Of a stretch of 64,000 bases of DNA, positions 23,130-34,812 are shown in pieces. The first letter of the stretch is position 1, and each line of letters begins with the position of its first letter. Made by a program: the position numbers and the translations under genes. Source of the DNA: Nymphaea colorata. Taxonomy: Eukaryota > Streptophyta > Magnoliopsida > Nymphaeales > Nymphaeaceae. The notes beneath the pieces were generated by a model that was given only the letters and a program-made list of their open reading frames with translations, did not search any database and was not told where the DNA came from. The stretch covers positions 22,771,703-22,835,702 of the forward strand of contig NC_045146.1 of NCBI RefSeq assembly GCF_008831285.2, written 5' to 3'.

Positions 23130-23920
23130 GTATATTTGTGTGCCAAAGAAATATGTCTCAGATCTTCTACATGAAAAATGAAAAACTACAAAGAGGTTGA
23201 TACACCAATGAAAGTGAATCTAAAACTACATTGTAAAGAGAATCCATATCTAGAAAAGGAAGTTATCAGAGGCTGATTGGAAAATTAATATACTTAGCAG
23301 CTACATGGCCTGACATCACACATTCCATGAACGCTAACCAGTTTATGCATTGTCCAACCAAAACACATGTTGAAGCTGCCCATCGACTTCTCAAAAAGAC
23401 CAACATGAAGGGAGTTATGTTCAGGAAAAACAACAATCGCAAGTATATGGCTTTGCAGATGCAGATTGGGGAAGTAATCAAAGTGACAGAAACTCAACTA
23501 CAGGTTATTGCTGCTTTGTGAGAGATAATCAAAGTGACAGAAACTCAACTACAGGTTATTGCTGCTTTGTGAGAGATAATCTAGTCTCATGAAAAAGTAA
23601 AAAACCAAACAATTGTGGCCAGGTCAAACAGAGCTATGGCTCTCATTGTTTGTGAGTTGTTGTGAATAAAGTATCTACTATAAGATCTACACATAAGTGT
23701 AAATCAACCAATGCATCTGTTATGTGACATCAAGACTATAATCTACATTGAAAACGATCATGTGTTTTATGAAAGGACAAAACACGTTGAAGTTGATTCT
23801 CAATTCAGTCTGGAGTCATTAGCAATTTAGCCCTCAATACGTTAATTCTAAAGTCCAATTAACAGATATACTTACTAAGGCAGTGTGCAGAGACACATTC
23901 TACAGACTGATCAGATTATT
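23130..23920 (+). mobile_element. Decayed Ty1/Copia fragment (RT end and RNase H)
   Basis: Broken frames translate to late Copia pol: GIFVCQRN, then SYQRLIGKLIYLAATWPDIT (about 23255-23320), the H..A..R region, ADADWG/STTGYC-like RNase H remnants, LVSWKSKKQTIVARS (about 23582-23630) and TKHVEVD (about 23785). Several stops and frame changes are present. An in-frame 51-bp tandem duplication lies at 23476-23577. Sequence after about 23920, with a TATA-like tgtataaatacc and a ctctctgtctctctctcgc tract, could be its 3' LTR, but I cannot set the border. It separates HPR copies C and D. Confidence 0.8.
23476..23577 (+). repeat. 51-bp direct tandem duplication inside the Copia remnant
   Basis: The unit beginning aatcaaagtgacagaaactc is present twice in a row (23476-23526 and 23527-23577) without visible differences. 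A third aatc starts at 23578 and then diverges. The unit codes for 17 residues of the RNase H region, so the frame is kept. Confidence 0.9.
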
Positions 23921-24671
23921 CTCGCATGTATTGTATAAATACCTAGTTGAGCATTGAATAAAGATATGAGAGATTTCTTTCAATATTCTCTGTCTCTCTC
24001 TCGCTTTCGTGTTATTTTCTTTCTGCTCAAGTTTCCCTTCTCACAAAGAAACCCTAAGGTCTTCGTCTTCACCGCTCAAAGTGCTACACCCTTCACCTCA
24101 GAAAGTGGTTCTTGGTTTGTTCTTTTTAGTGAAGAAGTTACTTTTCTAAGCAAAATTTCGAAAATTTCACCTGAATGTTCGTTTGCACAGTCTCTTCTTT
24201 GTGCTATCTGCTACTTTAGTCTTTGAAGTTTCCCCTTCTTTTTTTCTTTTCTCACGTCGCACGAAGAAAACAAGAATTTTCTCGATTAAAACTTTCTTGT
24301 CCATGCCTATATTTTCACTTGCCCCCTGTCAATGGCTCATGTGCAACTTAAAGGTTAAAGGGGACAACGAATTTTGCCAAGGATGAGCTCACGCACAATA
24401 ATGCTTGGTAAACGATGGGAAGCTTCTGAGCATAAACCTCCAACAAAGGGAAAAAAAACAAAACACGGCTTGTTTTTTTTCTTCACAGAAAAGGTTAAAG
24501 AGATCCATGCGCAAAATGCTTGCTTATAGTACGAGGCAATTTATCGTTGGTAGATTCTGAGGGCCTTTCATTTGCTTCCGTGGACCTGCTCCCCACTCTG
24601 CGAAGCGCAAGTGCAATCGCTTCAGTCGAAACAGTAGAGCTCGGATCACTGAGACGACTGGCGGCAGAGGG

Positions 24672-25876
24672 ATGGAGCAGCAGCGGACGGTTCTCTTCCT
24701 CCGCCGCTACCCCTTCAAAGCCCTAACCGATGCACTTGAGTCCCATGGCCTCCAGGTGCTGAAGCCATGGGAGTCCCATCTAACGCTCGACGCCTTCCTG
24801 TCCTCCCACTGCGGCGGCGTCCGCGCCGTCCTCGTCTACGGCCTCGTCCCCATCGACAGCGCCCTCTTGCAGAAACTCCCCTCCCTGGGGGTCGTCGTCA
24901 CCACCAGCATCGGTCTCGACCATATCGATCTCCCCACTTGCCGGAGCAGGGGCATCATCGTCGCCAACTCCGGCGACTTCTATACCGAAGACGCCGCCGA
25001 TTATGCAGTCGGGCTCCTGTTGGACGTCCTCCGCCGCATCTCCGCCTCCGAACGGCTCCTCCGGCGTGGCGTTCGCGGCGACGTCCCTCTGGCTTGCAGG
25101 GTAAGCATTTTCAGGAACCAAGCAACGTTTTTAACGATATCATATAATGTGTGAATCATTGGAACCCCAATTGTGATATGTTTATGACAACATTAATCTT
25201 TGAAGCATTATAAAATCTCATTAACACACAAGATTTTTGGAAACAAGGTGAATCTCGATCAAATCAACCATGCACATCTTATTTATATAATTAGGTTTTT
25301 TTAAAGCAACTCCAAAACTTCCCAAGGGGATATGTTTAAATCAACATCACATTGCAGGTTGGGGGGAAGCGCATTGGAATAGTGGGATTAGGAAGAATCG
25401 GGTCAGCAATTGCAAGGAGACTAGAGGCATTTGGCTGCATCATTTCATACACTTCCAGAGCCAAGAAGCCACTGGTGCCATTCACATTCTTCCCCAATGT
25501 GCTTGATCTAGCTGCCGAAGTTGATGCGCTTGTGTTGGCCTGTGCATTAACTGAAGAGACCCACCACATTGTTGACAAGGAGGTGCTCTCTGCATTGGGC
25601 AGGAAGGGGGTGGTGATCAACATAGGCCGAGGGCCTCTAGTTGATGAGAAAGAGTTGGTGAGCAGATTGGTGGCAGGAGAGATTGGTGGTGCCGGCCTCG
25701 ACGTGTTCGAAGACGAGCCCAATGCACCAATGGAGCTTTTCCGGCTGGACAATGTTGTGTTGTCGCCGCATGCAGCTGTGCATTCCGACGGAGCTCGGCA
25801 CAAGATGTGTAATCTCATTGTTGCCAATCTGATAGCATTCTTTGAGAACAAACCACTCTCTTGTGTGGTTCCATGA
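24672..25876 (+). CDS. Glyoxylate/hydroxypyruvate reductase HPR3/HPR4-like, copy D
   Basis: Complete two-exon D-2-hydroxyacid dehydrogenase of 315 aa. Exon 1 is 24672-25100 (donor after TGCAGG, gtaagc) and exon 2 is 25358-25876 (acceptor attgcag). The intron is only 257 bp, the shortest of the three complete copies. Motifs are LKPWESHLTLDAFLSSH, LPSLGVVVTTSIGLDHIDL, Rossmann GLGRIG (153-158), ACALTEETHHIVDKEV, catalytic Arg in INIGRG (R234), Glu in DVFEDEP (E263) and His in LSPHAA (H281). The C-terminus FFENKPLSCVVP is typical of the group. The frame is undamaged and the gene is expected to be functional. Substrate preference among glyoxylate, hydroxypyruvate and hydroxyphenylpyruvate cannot be read from sequence. 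Confidence 0.94.
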
Positions 25877-27425
25877 GGAGTCTGGTTTTGTTTCTTCAAT
25901 TTAGGGGCTTCACATGACATAACTCAAGCTGTATTGTAACAACAAAAAATATAAATTCGCTTGACATAGATTGTTTTTGTTGATTGCAGCTTTGCTTATT
26001 AGTCCTGAAGCTTCGGTCTGGTCGTGGTAAAAAGCATGATAAATGGTGTTTCTTATCCACTCTCAGCTTGTAGATGTGTTCTGTAATTCATATGTATTCT
26101 TTTTAAAAACATACTTTAAATAAAGTTTGTTTAGTTAAAAAGTTAAGTTTTCATAATCAAATCCACAAGTGCTTACAAATATAACAATGTGGTTTTCATC
26201 GGAGCAATGTGGTATGCATGAATCTGATCTCTGTGTCAACTTCATCATTTAAAAAAACCCGTTGTCTATATGGGCAGACTTTTGTAAACCAAGATCTCTT
26301 ATTTTGTTGAAGCTTCAGTATTTACACAATGAAGCCATTCATACCTGAAAAAAGAATCAAACCTTCATACCTGAAAAATGTAAGGTCTGCTCACTCAATC
26401 TGTCTATGGATTTTTGTACTTCAAGTGCAATCCACCTACGCTCTAGTTTATAATAGTTGCTGCACTAGCTCTCTCTCTCTCTCTCTACACCCTTGTGACA
26501 TATATATGGGTATATATTTACAATTAGATGAAAACATAGTTATTTAAAACTATATAGATGCCCATGGGTCTGGTTTTGTTTCTCAATACCTACTTGAGAA
26601 ATTTATAGACAAAAGCAATCCTACTGATTATGAATAATGAGTTCCTTCTTCTTCCTTGCACTACACAACATAGATGATCACGATTGCCAACCCAAACTAA
26701 GTAGGGCACTTACTCGAACAGAGATGACTTGAATCTAAATCAGCAGCCCACTAGCTTTATTTTCTAACACTCCATGGCTAAGATGATAGGAGAATGACTC
26801 AACTTAGACTTCAACCAGGGATGCAGCAAGAAAATGAAACATAACAAGTAGAAGACTAAAATGTTGTATTTTTTTGATGGCCCCAAAACTCTCATTCAAA
26901 TTTGCTGTTACTAAAAACAAAAAGAGTGATTTTTTTTGCTTTTCCCTCCCTTATTTAATATCTCATTTATTATTTTTAATAGTCTTAACACTCTACTCAA
27001 CCACTCCTTTAATTTTGTTTAAAGATGTAATACTTAGTTTAATTGGTTCCATTACTTCATAAAAATAAATAGATTATATATATATATATATACATACACA
27101 CACACATATTTAATTGTATTAAATACAAAACTAGTCTCCACGGAATATGTCACGAAGTGTCCATTCAGTACAAATAAGGCCCAACTGCTAAGGAGAGAGA
27201 TTCCACAGATCTAACAAAAATGTGCAACTGGCTCTTATCAAGTGTTCGGGCTCGTCATCTTTATAATGTTGTTGAATATAGTAACGTAACATAATGCAAG
27301 TGGGTCTTGTCTTTATCATATACTATGGGGCCCATCATTTTGTAATGTTATTGTAAGGGGCAGTAATTAAGTTGTCGTACTACAATGGGATGAGTTGTGT
27401 TTCTGCAACAAGGGACGGCCGAGTG
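25877..27425. other. Spacer between HPR copies D and E
   Basis: 3' flank of copy D followed by AT-rich DNA with a (CT)n run at about 26466-26486 and a (TA)n(CA)n run at 27074-27107. At 27240-27350 two similar segments around caagtg...cttatcat...cccatcattttgtaatgtt suggest a small local duplication in the promoter of copy E. No exon was recognised. Confidence 0.45.
27074..27107. repeat. (TA)n(CA)n microsatellite
   Basis: Compound dinucleotide repeat of tatatatata followed by tacatacacacacaca, about 320 bp upstream of the start codon of HPR copy E. Confidence 0.85.
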
Positions 27426-29138
27426 ATGGAGGAGCGGCGGACGGTCCTCTTACTCCGTCGTTCCCCTTTCAAGGACATTGCTGGCCTCCTCGAGTCGCAC
27501 GGCTTCTGCGTCCTCAAGCCATGGGAGTCCCACCTCACTCTCGACGCCTTTCTGGCTTCTCATGGCGGTGCCGTAAGGGCGTTGGTTGTCCCAGGCCTCT
27601 CTCCTATAGGGGAAGCCCTCCTGCAACACCTCCCCTCCCTCGGCCTCATCCTACTCACCAGCAGCGGCCACAATCATGTAGATCTTCCCGCTTGCCGAAG
27701 CAGGGGAATCTTGGTTGCCACCGTTGGCAACTCCTACACCGACGAAGTCGCTGATTATGCCGTCGGCCTCCTCCTCGACCTCCTCCGCCGTGTGTCCGCC
27801 TCCGAGCGGCTCCTCCGCCAACGCATCCCAAAAGCCGAACCCCTTCTTGCTTGCAGGGTAACCTCTCTCCTTCCTTTGTCCTTCCGCCCTCTGAAACACA
27901 AACCAGAGTTTGCATCCTGCGTCAATTGTTTATGAAATTTGATTGAGACTTTCTGGTTCCTTTTTCCAAGAAAAACAAAATCACACAGCTATTTTGCTAA
28001 GAAATGGTTGTGAATATTATGCTTCGCCAGCAGAACTTGGGTAAAAGGTTCAAACCCATCCATGTCCCAAAAAATATAATTGACTGAAAAAGTTTTCGCA
28101 CTCGCAACGGTTCCTCTGTTATGTGGGGTAGAATGTCTGAAGTTCGAAGTTGTTGAATGTAGACAGAGTGTAACAAAAACAGAGTATGAAAAGTTGAAGG
28201 CTAGTGAAAACAGAGCCTCACTCTATTTCATTCATTTGATGAATGGATGTTTATACACTCTACCACCTGTTAGGAAAAATCCAAGTAAGACTACCATAGA
28301 TTTCACTGGGCATTTGATTGGTTTGTTTGAGTAGCAACCGTGTAATCACTATAGAGAATCAACCGCGTAATCACTATAGAGAATCAACCGTGTAATCACT
28401 ATAGAGAATATGCTCATTCACTCTCCAATATATTAGGTGGTGAATGAAGATGTTCATCAGAGTATCCAATTGAGCATCTTCTTGACATTATTTTTTTTGC
28501 AAGGTTTTCCTTTTCATTGTTAAGTTTCACTTGGTCTCATCTTCTAAGCATGGGTAATTACAAGAACAGTCTTTGATTTGAGTGGTAATTAACTGGTTAC
28601 AAATTAATCACTGTAACAGGTAGGAGGAAAGCGAGTGGGCATAGTTGGTCTGGGAAGAATTGGATCAGCGATTGCGAGGAGGCTAGAGGCATTTGGCTGC
28701 ATCATATCATACACTTCGACAACCAAGAAGCCGCTGGTGCCATTCACATACTTTGCCAACGTGCTCGATCTAGCTGCTGAAGCTGATGCCATTGTGTTGA
28801 CCTGTGCATTAACTGAAGAGACCCACCACATTGTGGACAAGGAGGTGCTCTCTGCACTGGGGAGGAAGGGAGTGGTGATCAACGTAGGCCGAGGGGCTCT
28901 GGTTGACGAGAAAGAACTGGTGAGGAGCCTGGTAGAAAGAGAGGTCGGCGGCGCGGGCCTGGACGTGTTTGAGAACGAACCGGACGTGCCTCTGGAGCTT
29001 CTCCGCCTGGATAATGTCGTGTTATCCCCGCACGCGGCCGTCCTGTCCGAAGAATCTATGGAGGCCATGTGCGATCACGTTGTTGCCAATCTGATAGCCT
29101 TCTTTGAGAACAAACCACTTTCTTCTGTGGTCGACTGA
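27426..29138 (+). CDS. Glyoxylate/hydroxypyruvate reductase HPR3/HPR4-like, copy E
   Basis: Complete two-exon gene of 316 aa. Exon 1 is 27426-27857 (144 codons, donor TGCAGG gtaacc) and exon 2 is 28620-29138 (acceptor tgtaacag). ATG 27426 was chosen because MEERRTVLLLRRSPFK aligns with the start of copy D; an in-frame upstream ATG at 27372 would add 18 residues. Motifs are LKPWESHLTLDAFLASH, LPSLGLILLTSSGHNHVDL, Rossmann GLGRIG (154-159), TCALTEETHHIVDKEV, Arg in INVGRG (R235), Glu in DVFENEP (E264) and His in LSPHAA (H282). The NH(V/I)DL-proximal segment (SSGHNH) differs from the SAG/SIG of the other copies, so substrate contacts may differ. Exon 2 is very close to that of copy D. The 762-bp intron holds a 3 x 25 bp repeat. 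Confidence 0.94.
28335..28409. repeat. Three tandem 25-bp units in the intron of HPR copy E
   Basis: The unit caaccgtgtaatcactatag plus agaat occurs at 28335, 28360 and 28385, with a single variation (cgcg for cgtg in the middle unit). Confidence 0.9.
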
Positions 29139-29539
29139 TGAGTAAGTCCCGCCTTTGTTTCTTCAATCAATAGTGTAGCGGGACTTTACTGTAGACGGGG
29201 CTCTGGAAACTTTGCTTGCCTTTAAGCAACAACCCGGTGGCAATGTTCGTCCATTCTAGTTATGTTCTCAATCAGTTTGAAAAGCACTGGGATCTTTCAA
29301 ATCTTATAAATTCACTTTGTAAATTCAATAGAATGGTCACAATTTGAAGAACCTTGATGAAGTTCCAACCTTTGCCACTTTATTGCCTTAGATTTCTTAT
29401 AGGGTTGTTCTCGTAGGGCTTGGTGGCCTGGGGCTCACCGGCTGAGGTTTTTCTTGTTGAAGGGCTTGTCGTCGAGCAAAGAAATTAGACAGACGAGGCC
29501 ACCAGCAATATCGTCAGATCAGGTTCGCTCCGACTACCA

Positions 29540-29870
29540 ATTTGAGCAATATTATCATACCCTTCAAGAACCAAGAAAGCATTGATGCCATTCACAAGTT
29601 TTCAAAATGTGGGCAGTCTTGCTGCTGCAAGTAACGTTCTCGTTTTAGCCTGCAGTTTGATAAAACACACTGCTAGTAAGGAGATGCTGTCTGAGTTGCG
29701 CAAGAACTCGGTTTCGACCAACATCGGCCAAGGGTGCAAGGTTGACGAGGTTGGTGAGGAGTCTTGTCCAAGAGAAGATACAAGGTAATGGCCTTGAGAT
29801 GGAGCATAATGTACGATAGGAGATTCTTGATATGAACAATGTCGTCCTTACACCCGATGCAGATAAATTG
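29540..29870 (+). pseudogene. HPR-like copy F, decayed exon-2 remnant
   Basis: Sequence homologous to the second exon of the neighbouring HPR genes but without the Rossmann GLGRIG part. It starts at the YTSRTKK-like region (about 29555), then PFTSFQNVGSLAAASNVLVLACS, KEMLSELRKNSVSTNIGQG (the catalytic Arg of NIGRG is now Gln) and KVDE. It then loses frame (stop at about 29787) before a recognisable LDMNNVVLTPDA at 29826-29862, where the SPH catalytic His is TPD. A transposon-like element begins at 29885. It is non-functional. Confidence 0.85.
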
Positions 29871-30240
29871 TTCTGGTTCTAAACTAGGGGTGAACAACAA
29901 TCGAGCTATGACTCATTAAAGCTCAGCTTGTGAACAAGTTTGAGCAGCTTAACGAGTCGAGCTCGAGTTCATGAGTCGACTCATTCAAATAATCGAGTTG
30001 AGTTCTAGCTCAACACGTAACTGCTGAGTCGAGATTCTTGACATGAACAATGTCGTCCTGACACCCGATGCAGATATATTGTTCTGGTTCTAAATTAGGG
30101 GTGAACAAAGCTACAACTCATTAAAGATCGGCTCGTGAACAAGTTCGAGCAGCTTAAGGAGTCGAGCTCGAGTTCATGAGTCGACTCGTTCAAATAATCG
30201 AGTTGAGTTCGAGCTCAACACGTAACTGGTGAGTCGAACT
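29821..30240. repeat. 211-bp tandem duplication of the HPR remnant tail plus MITE end
   Basis: The segment starting agattcttgatatgaacaat at 29821 recurs at 30032 (acatgaacaatgtcgtcctg). Both copies run through cagata-attgttctggttctaaa into taggggtgaaca (29885 and 30096) and on into the tcgagctcgag-rich part. The constant 211-bp offset shows one tandem duplication that happened after the transposon-like element had inserted next to the HPR remnant. Confidence 0.88.
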
Positions 30241-30577
30241 CAAGCCTTAATCGAGTTTGTCAAGCTTTAATCAAGTCGATATATTGAAATGAGTTTACGA
30301 GTTTGTCGAGCCTTAATGAGTGGAGCTCGAGCTCAACAAGTAACGACAAATATCAATTCTATTCAAACGAGTTTGTCGAGCTTTAATCAAGCTCGAGCTC
30401 AACACGTAACGATGAATATCAATTATATTCAAACGAGTTTGTCAAGCCATAACCGAGTCGAGCTCTGTATCTACCCAGTCGAGCTCGAGCTGCTTCCGTC
30501 GAGCTATTCTCGAGCTCGAGACGGGTCGAGCTCGAGCTGACTGAACTCGGGCTCAACTCGGCTTGTGTTCACCCCTA
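29885..30577. mobile_element. MITE-like element rich in TCGAGCTCGAG, with TAGGGGTGAACA ends
   Basis: Left end taggggtgaaca (29885-29896) and right end tgttcaccccta (30566-30577) are perfect 12-bp inverted repeats. The interior is a dense array of gagtcgagctcgagtt, tcgactcg and aacgagtttgtcgagc motifs, which are self-complementary. It is enlarged by the internal 211-bp duplication, so the original element was about 480 bp. No coding frame. Confidence 0.8.
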
Positions 30578-30700
30578 CTCTAAACATCGTCTTAGCATCG
30601 CCAAAATGGATTGTGACAGGTAGGACATCTTAAAGCCTTTGCAATCGAATATAAGAGTAAGCACGGAGAAAAGATATGATGTATAAAAGGAATTCTATAT

Positions 30701-33700
30701 CTAGCAATCACTAGTTGTTTTCCACTTGGAGAGTTTTAAATTGAAGTCAGAATCTTTACAGCCATATATGGTACTCAAAGAATACCTACAACTTATGTTG
30801 CCCAGGCTAACATGGCGAGGAACAATTCTTCCTTCTAGACTGTAACTGAAGAACTGAGGAAACCTCACCAGCTCCTGAGGAGACCTTCCCATGACAAGTG
30901 TGGCATAATTGTATTTTGGTTCTAAAACATCTGAGATGCTGAAACCAAGCAAGGACGGAAGCCTCAGCACCATCTCCATAACTTCATATCTAGAAAAGAA
31001 ACAGATATTGTTAAATAAACAACAATCCTGCCGAAAAGAGACGTATAACTAGATTCTTAACTACAGATGTGATAATAATAGTAATGGCAACGATCTCCTA
31101 GAGGCCAACCAAGAGATCCTCAGATGCACCTTCCTACATGATAAAGCCCAGCATACAAGGCAAGCTACGGTCCTCATCAGAAGTCTTAAGAGCATGCAAA
31201 AAATTGTCATCGGCTCCATACTGATACAACGAATGCAGGAGGCAGCACAATTTACAGCTTCAGATGATGAAGCACCATTGTGCTGTAAACAAGTTTCACT
31301 CTGCAGATAACGTGCAATGTTGGGCAAAATTATGATACTTACTGTGTGAAGCCTAAGTTCAGAAGATATCTAACAGTGGGCTCCAAGTTCTTTTCAACAC
31401 TCAAGGTCAGCAACTGAGGGTGTCGAGCCACAAGCCTACGAGAAAAAGGTCAGTTTTAGTTATCCAGAGAATGATAAGTACGGCAGGCCTCGCTGGATAA
31501 ATAAGACCTTCGTGAAAAATTGCTGCAGTAATTACTGTCTAACGACAACCATTTCTTGGGCACGCCTTGTGCTTGAAATGAGGCGACACCCTTAAGGCCT
31601 CAACAAGGCCACTAGGATTTTGCTTAAGGACTTCAGATAAGATAAACAATTTTTACTACTAGAAGCCTATCCAGAATCTCAAACAAATGTCAAATCACAC
31701 AATTCACCTGCCTAGTCGAACATGTTCAATGCCCAGATCATGAAGGAACTTGATATTTGGCTGCAACTTTGTTTCCATGCTATAAGCCAAAACCATCGGC
31801 TTGAGCCTCAATAGCTACAACATCACAAAACAAAACACCGGAGGTGGTTGTCCAATGTCCAGAATCTTCAGAGTTCAGACAAACCAAAATCTTAAATTTG
31901 AAATCCTGCACAAGTTAATCCATCCTACAATAAGTAAATACTTAGTAGCCACAATACCTTTCGCAGTAATGCTCCCTTTACGCCAATTGTTTCTAAAAAT
32001 TTCACTGTAGGAAGTATCTTTTCTTCGATGTTTAGGCTGAGCAGCTGTGGGGCATTGAATATGACCTGAAATCCAAGCAACTCAATCACTGGAGGTGATG
32101 GATTTCTGTCTGGACAATACATGACTGTCTCAGCAAGTTCCAACATAATACAACTGATGAAAATTAGCCTGTGAAAAGGGTGCGAGAGAGAGAGAGAAAT
32201 AGAAGAATAACAACTGACAGTCAGATGTGTTTTATAAACCTTAAAGTCTAAGATGTTGAGTTGATTTCAAGCAAACACGAATTCTGTGTTACAGATTAGG
32301 CAACTCACTCGACCAAGATCCACATTCTTGAGTCCAAGCTCCAACAGGAATTTTAACTTTGGACCGAAGTTCATCCTACTTTTCAACAGATGTGGATGCT
32401 TCCTGAAAAGTTTGCCCATAACACTGGGCTTCACACCTGCATTTTCCAGCTGGGAAACTGTAGCTTTAAAATCCTGTGTCATCGCCATAGCCAGTCAGAA
32501 CCCAATGCCATCATACGATCATTACTCATTAGAAACAGCTACAAATATAAGATTAATATATGTAAAGAAATTGCTTTTATTTGGCAAGAGGTTGGGAGAC
32601 CTTGTACTTCTTACTTCAAAATATACAAGTAATCGGCAGTCCAGCAATCAAAAGTTAGAAGAAAAAACACATACGATGAAGGAAAAGGAAATTTGAAGGG
32701 ACACCTGAAAGGCGAAAACTTGAAGTACATTTAAATGGTAAAATGTAAATTATAGTGAAAAGAGTACAGGGAAGAAATTCCAAAGAAGAAGAAAGTAAAA
32801 AGCCCCATGAAAAGGGAAGCAAAACTACATAAACTATTTTAACTGGCGTTCTATATCCAGTCATCCTACATTTATGCATTTTGTAAACATCAGTATGTTC
32901 TCTCTCAACGATTTTACAAATTCCCAGCACAAAAATGATCTCATTAATCTATTTTTCCTACATGAGTTTCCTTTGACCGACACTATCAGAGTGAGTTTGT
33001 GCATGCATGTATGAGGGTGTCTAATTACATTTGAAACCTGTCTTCCACAAAGTTCACCTTAATGGCATCTCCATTTTGAGGGTGCAATTGGCCCTCTCAT
33101 CTTAAGGGGTCAATTGTGCCTCCATTTTTAAGGTGAACCGGGATAAATGGATGGTTTCAGGCGAAAACTTCTCCCTCACTTGGTTGAGAAGGCAATTTCT
33201 GCTCAAAAGCAGGGTAAACTTGTCCAGCTAAAACAACAAATACAGAACTGGGAAGAAAAAACTCTGCAACTAATGTTTTTGGGACTCGCAAACCGAAGGT
33301 CCAGCCGCCAGCAATCTAACAAGGTAAAAAAAAAAAAGACTATAAATGAAAGCCGCGATCATCTGCAAATACATGTATATAAGCAATAATCAAATTCACC
33401 TTTTCAAGGTCATAGAAAAAGACACCAGGAAACGATGACACTATTTTGTCAATGTCATCTGGACTTGCACGCAGGCTCTTCAAATAGTTCACCACCGGAA
33501 CTACATTCTTTTCCAGATCGCTACTGAGTAAAGCTGGCCTCTGAAGCAAAACACGGCCGATATGTTGCTGCTGCACCCCAACACTGGTGAAGTAACCAAC
33601 AAGGTTTCCTAATTTACTTTTCAAATCATGGATTAGCAACTGTGGTTCACGAATGAAGAAAGTCTTGACCTCCTTCGAAGACAATCCTATCTCCCTGATG

Positions 33701-34812
33701 AAGTTGACATTTTGATCAATCTCCTTCACACTGTGTCCTAGAATGTTCGGGTGTTTAACAATTATCCTCACGAATTCCTTGTTTGAAAGCCCCACAAACC
33801 CCTTCAGGTATTCCACAACCGATGCCAGAGAATCGCATTCATATCTAAGAATCTGCGGCCAAGTTGCAAGTACCATTGGAATGCGGGAAGACCCGATTCC
33901 TATGCTCCTCAAGAACTCGACTCTAGCAAGAACAACATCAATTCGTCCTCCGGTGAGCGGAAGGATCGAAGGAATATGACATGCCTTCATGCTAAGAACC
34001 TCAAAGTAGAGTACCAGTCTAGCTAAACCCCTTCTTTCTGCACATTTATAAACTCGCGTTGCAAATGGCGAATTTCCAACTATTCCTTTTGACCTTTCCT
34101 GCCTAAAACAAGGCTTTCTCTCAAAAAGGACTGAACCCACTGACTTATTTTCATCACCAGCTTCTTCATCCACATTAGTAGTTCTAGCCAAGTTACCGTC
34201 CATCACAATTTCGCCAGAAAAACCAGTATTCATTGAACTCATTTCCTTTCCCACGCTCCCGTCCTCGTCATCAGCATGAATACTCGAAGCAACGCCATCA
34301 TCTTTAACAATATCATCGGAATGACACCCACCAACATCGGAATCACCTTTCCCGGAGCACCGAGCATCGACAATTAGCTCGTTGATGACATCCCCGGCGT
34401 GCCTGATGAACTCGAAGGCGTAGGCGGTGGTGACCCCCTTGTGCTCGAGCAAGTCGAGGAGGGAATTCATGGTTTCCTCCCTCTGCCTCAGGGAGAAATC
34501 TGGGGAGCCCACGACGAGGAGAGCCTCTCGCTCAAGGGTCGTGGGAGAGGTGGAGGACGGTGGAGAGGCAGGTTTTGGAGGTCGGGCCCTTGCTGGCGAC
34601 GACTGAAGGAGGTCCTGGATGACATCAAAATCCTGCTTCGGCTTGGATCTGATGAAGAGAGGCACTTTCTGGATGATGGGACGAGGGAACACCACGGTGG
34701 TAGAGCTGGTGGTCGAAGAGGAGGAGGAGGGGGAGGAGGCATCGGGGATGGAAGGAGTGAGCAGGCTAAGGCGGGGAACGTGGCACAGAGAAGCAGAGAC
34801 GTAGATAAGCAT
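30701..34812 (-). CDS. mTERF-family organellar transcription termination factor
   Basis: Six exons join in frame: 33400-34812, 32309-32473, 31958-32065, 31708-31814, 31343-31435 and 30701-30989 (724 aa plus stop). The N-terminus is Ser/Thr/Pro-rich (LLTPSIPDASSPSSSSST), compatible with a chloroplast or mitochondrial transit peptide. Residues about 160-235 form an acidic, low-complexity insert. From about 240 there is LFERKPCFRQERSKGIVGNS, and then repeated mTERF helices with the proline-leucine signature: ATWPQILRY, KHPNILGHS, REPQLLIHD, QRPALLSSD, SSFPGVFFYDLEK, RKHPHLLKS, NAPQLLSL, ARHPQLLTLS and VRFPQFFSYSLEGRIVPRH. mTERF proteins bind organelle DNA or RNA for transcription, splicing or ribosome assembly. 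Multi-exon structure and the RQERSKGIVG block recall mTERF2/EMB2219-type proteins, but this is only a suggestion. It is convergent with the HPR array. Confidence 0.92.

Noticed and set aside
28335-28409. CRISPR-like short repeats
   Set aside because: The three 25-bp units are directly adjacent without spacers and lie in a plant intron; no cas genes.
17040-29138. Operon-like co-transcription of the HPR copies
   Set aside because: Each complete copy has its own long 5' and 3' flanks and introns; this is a tandem duplication, not an operon.
32655-32930. 91-codon frame in an mTERF intron
   Set aside because: It lies between exons 1 and 2 of mTERF, which join in frame without it; no motif.
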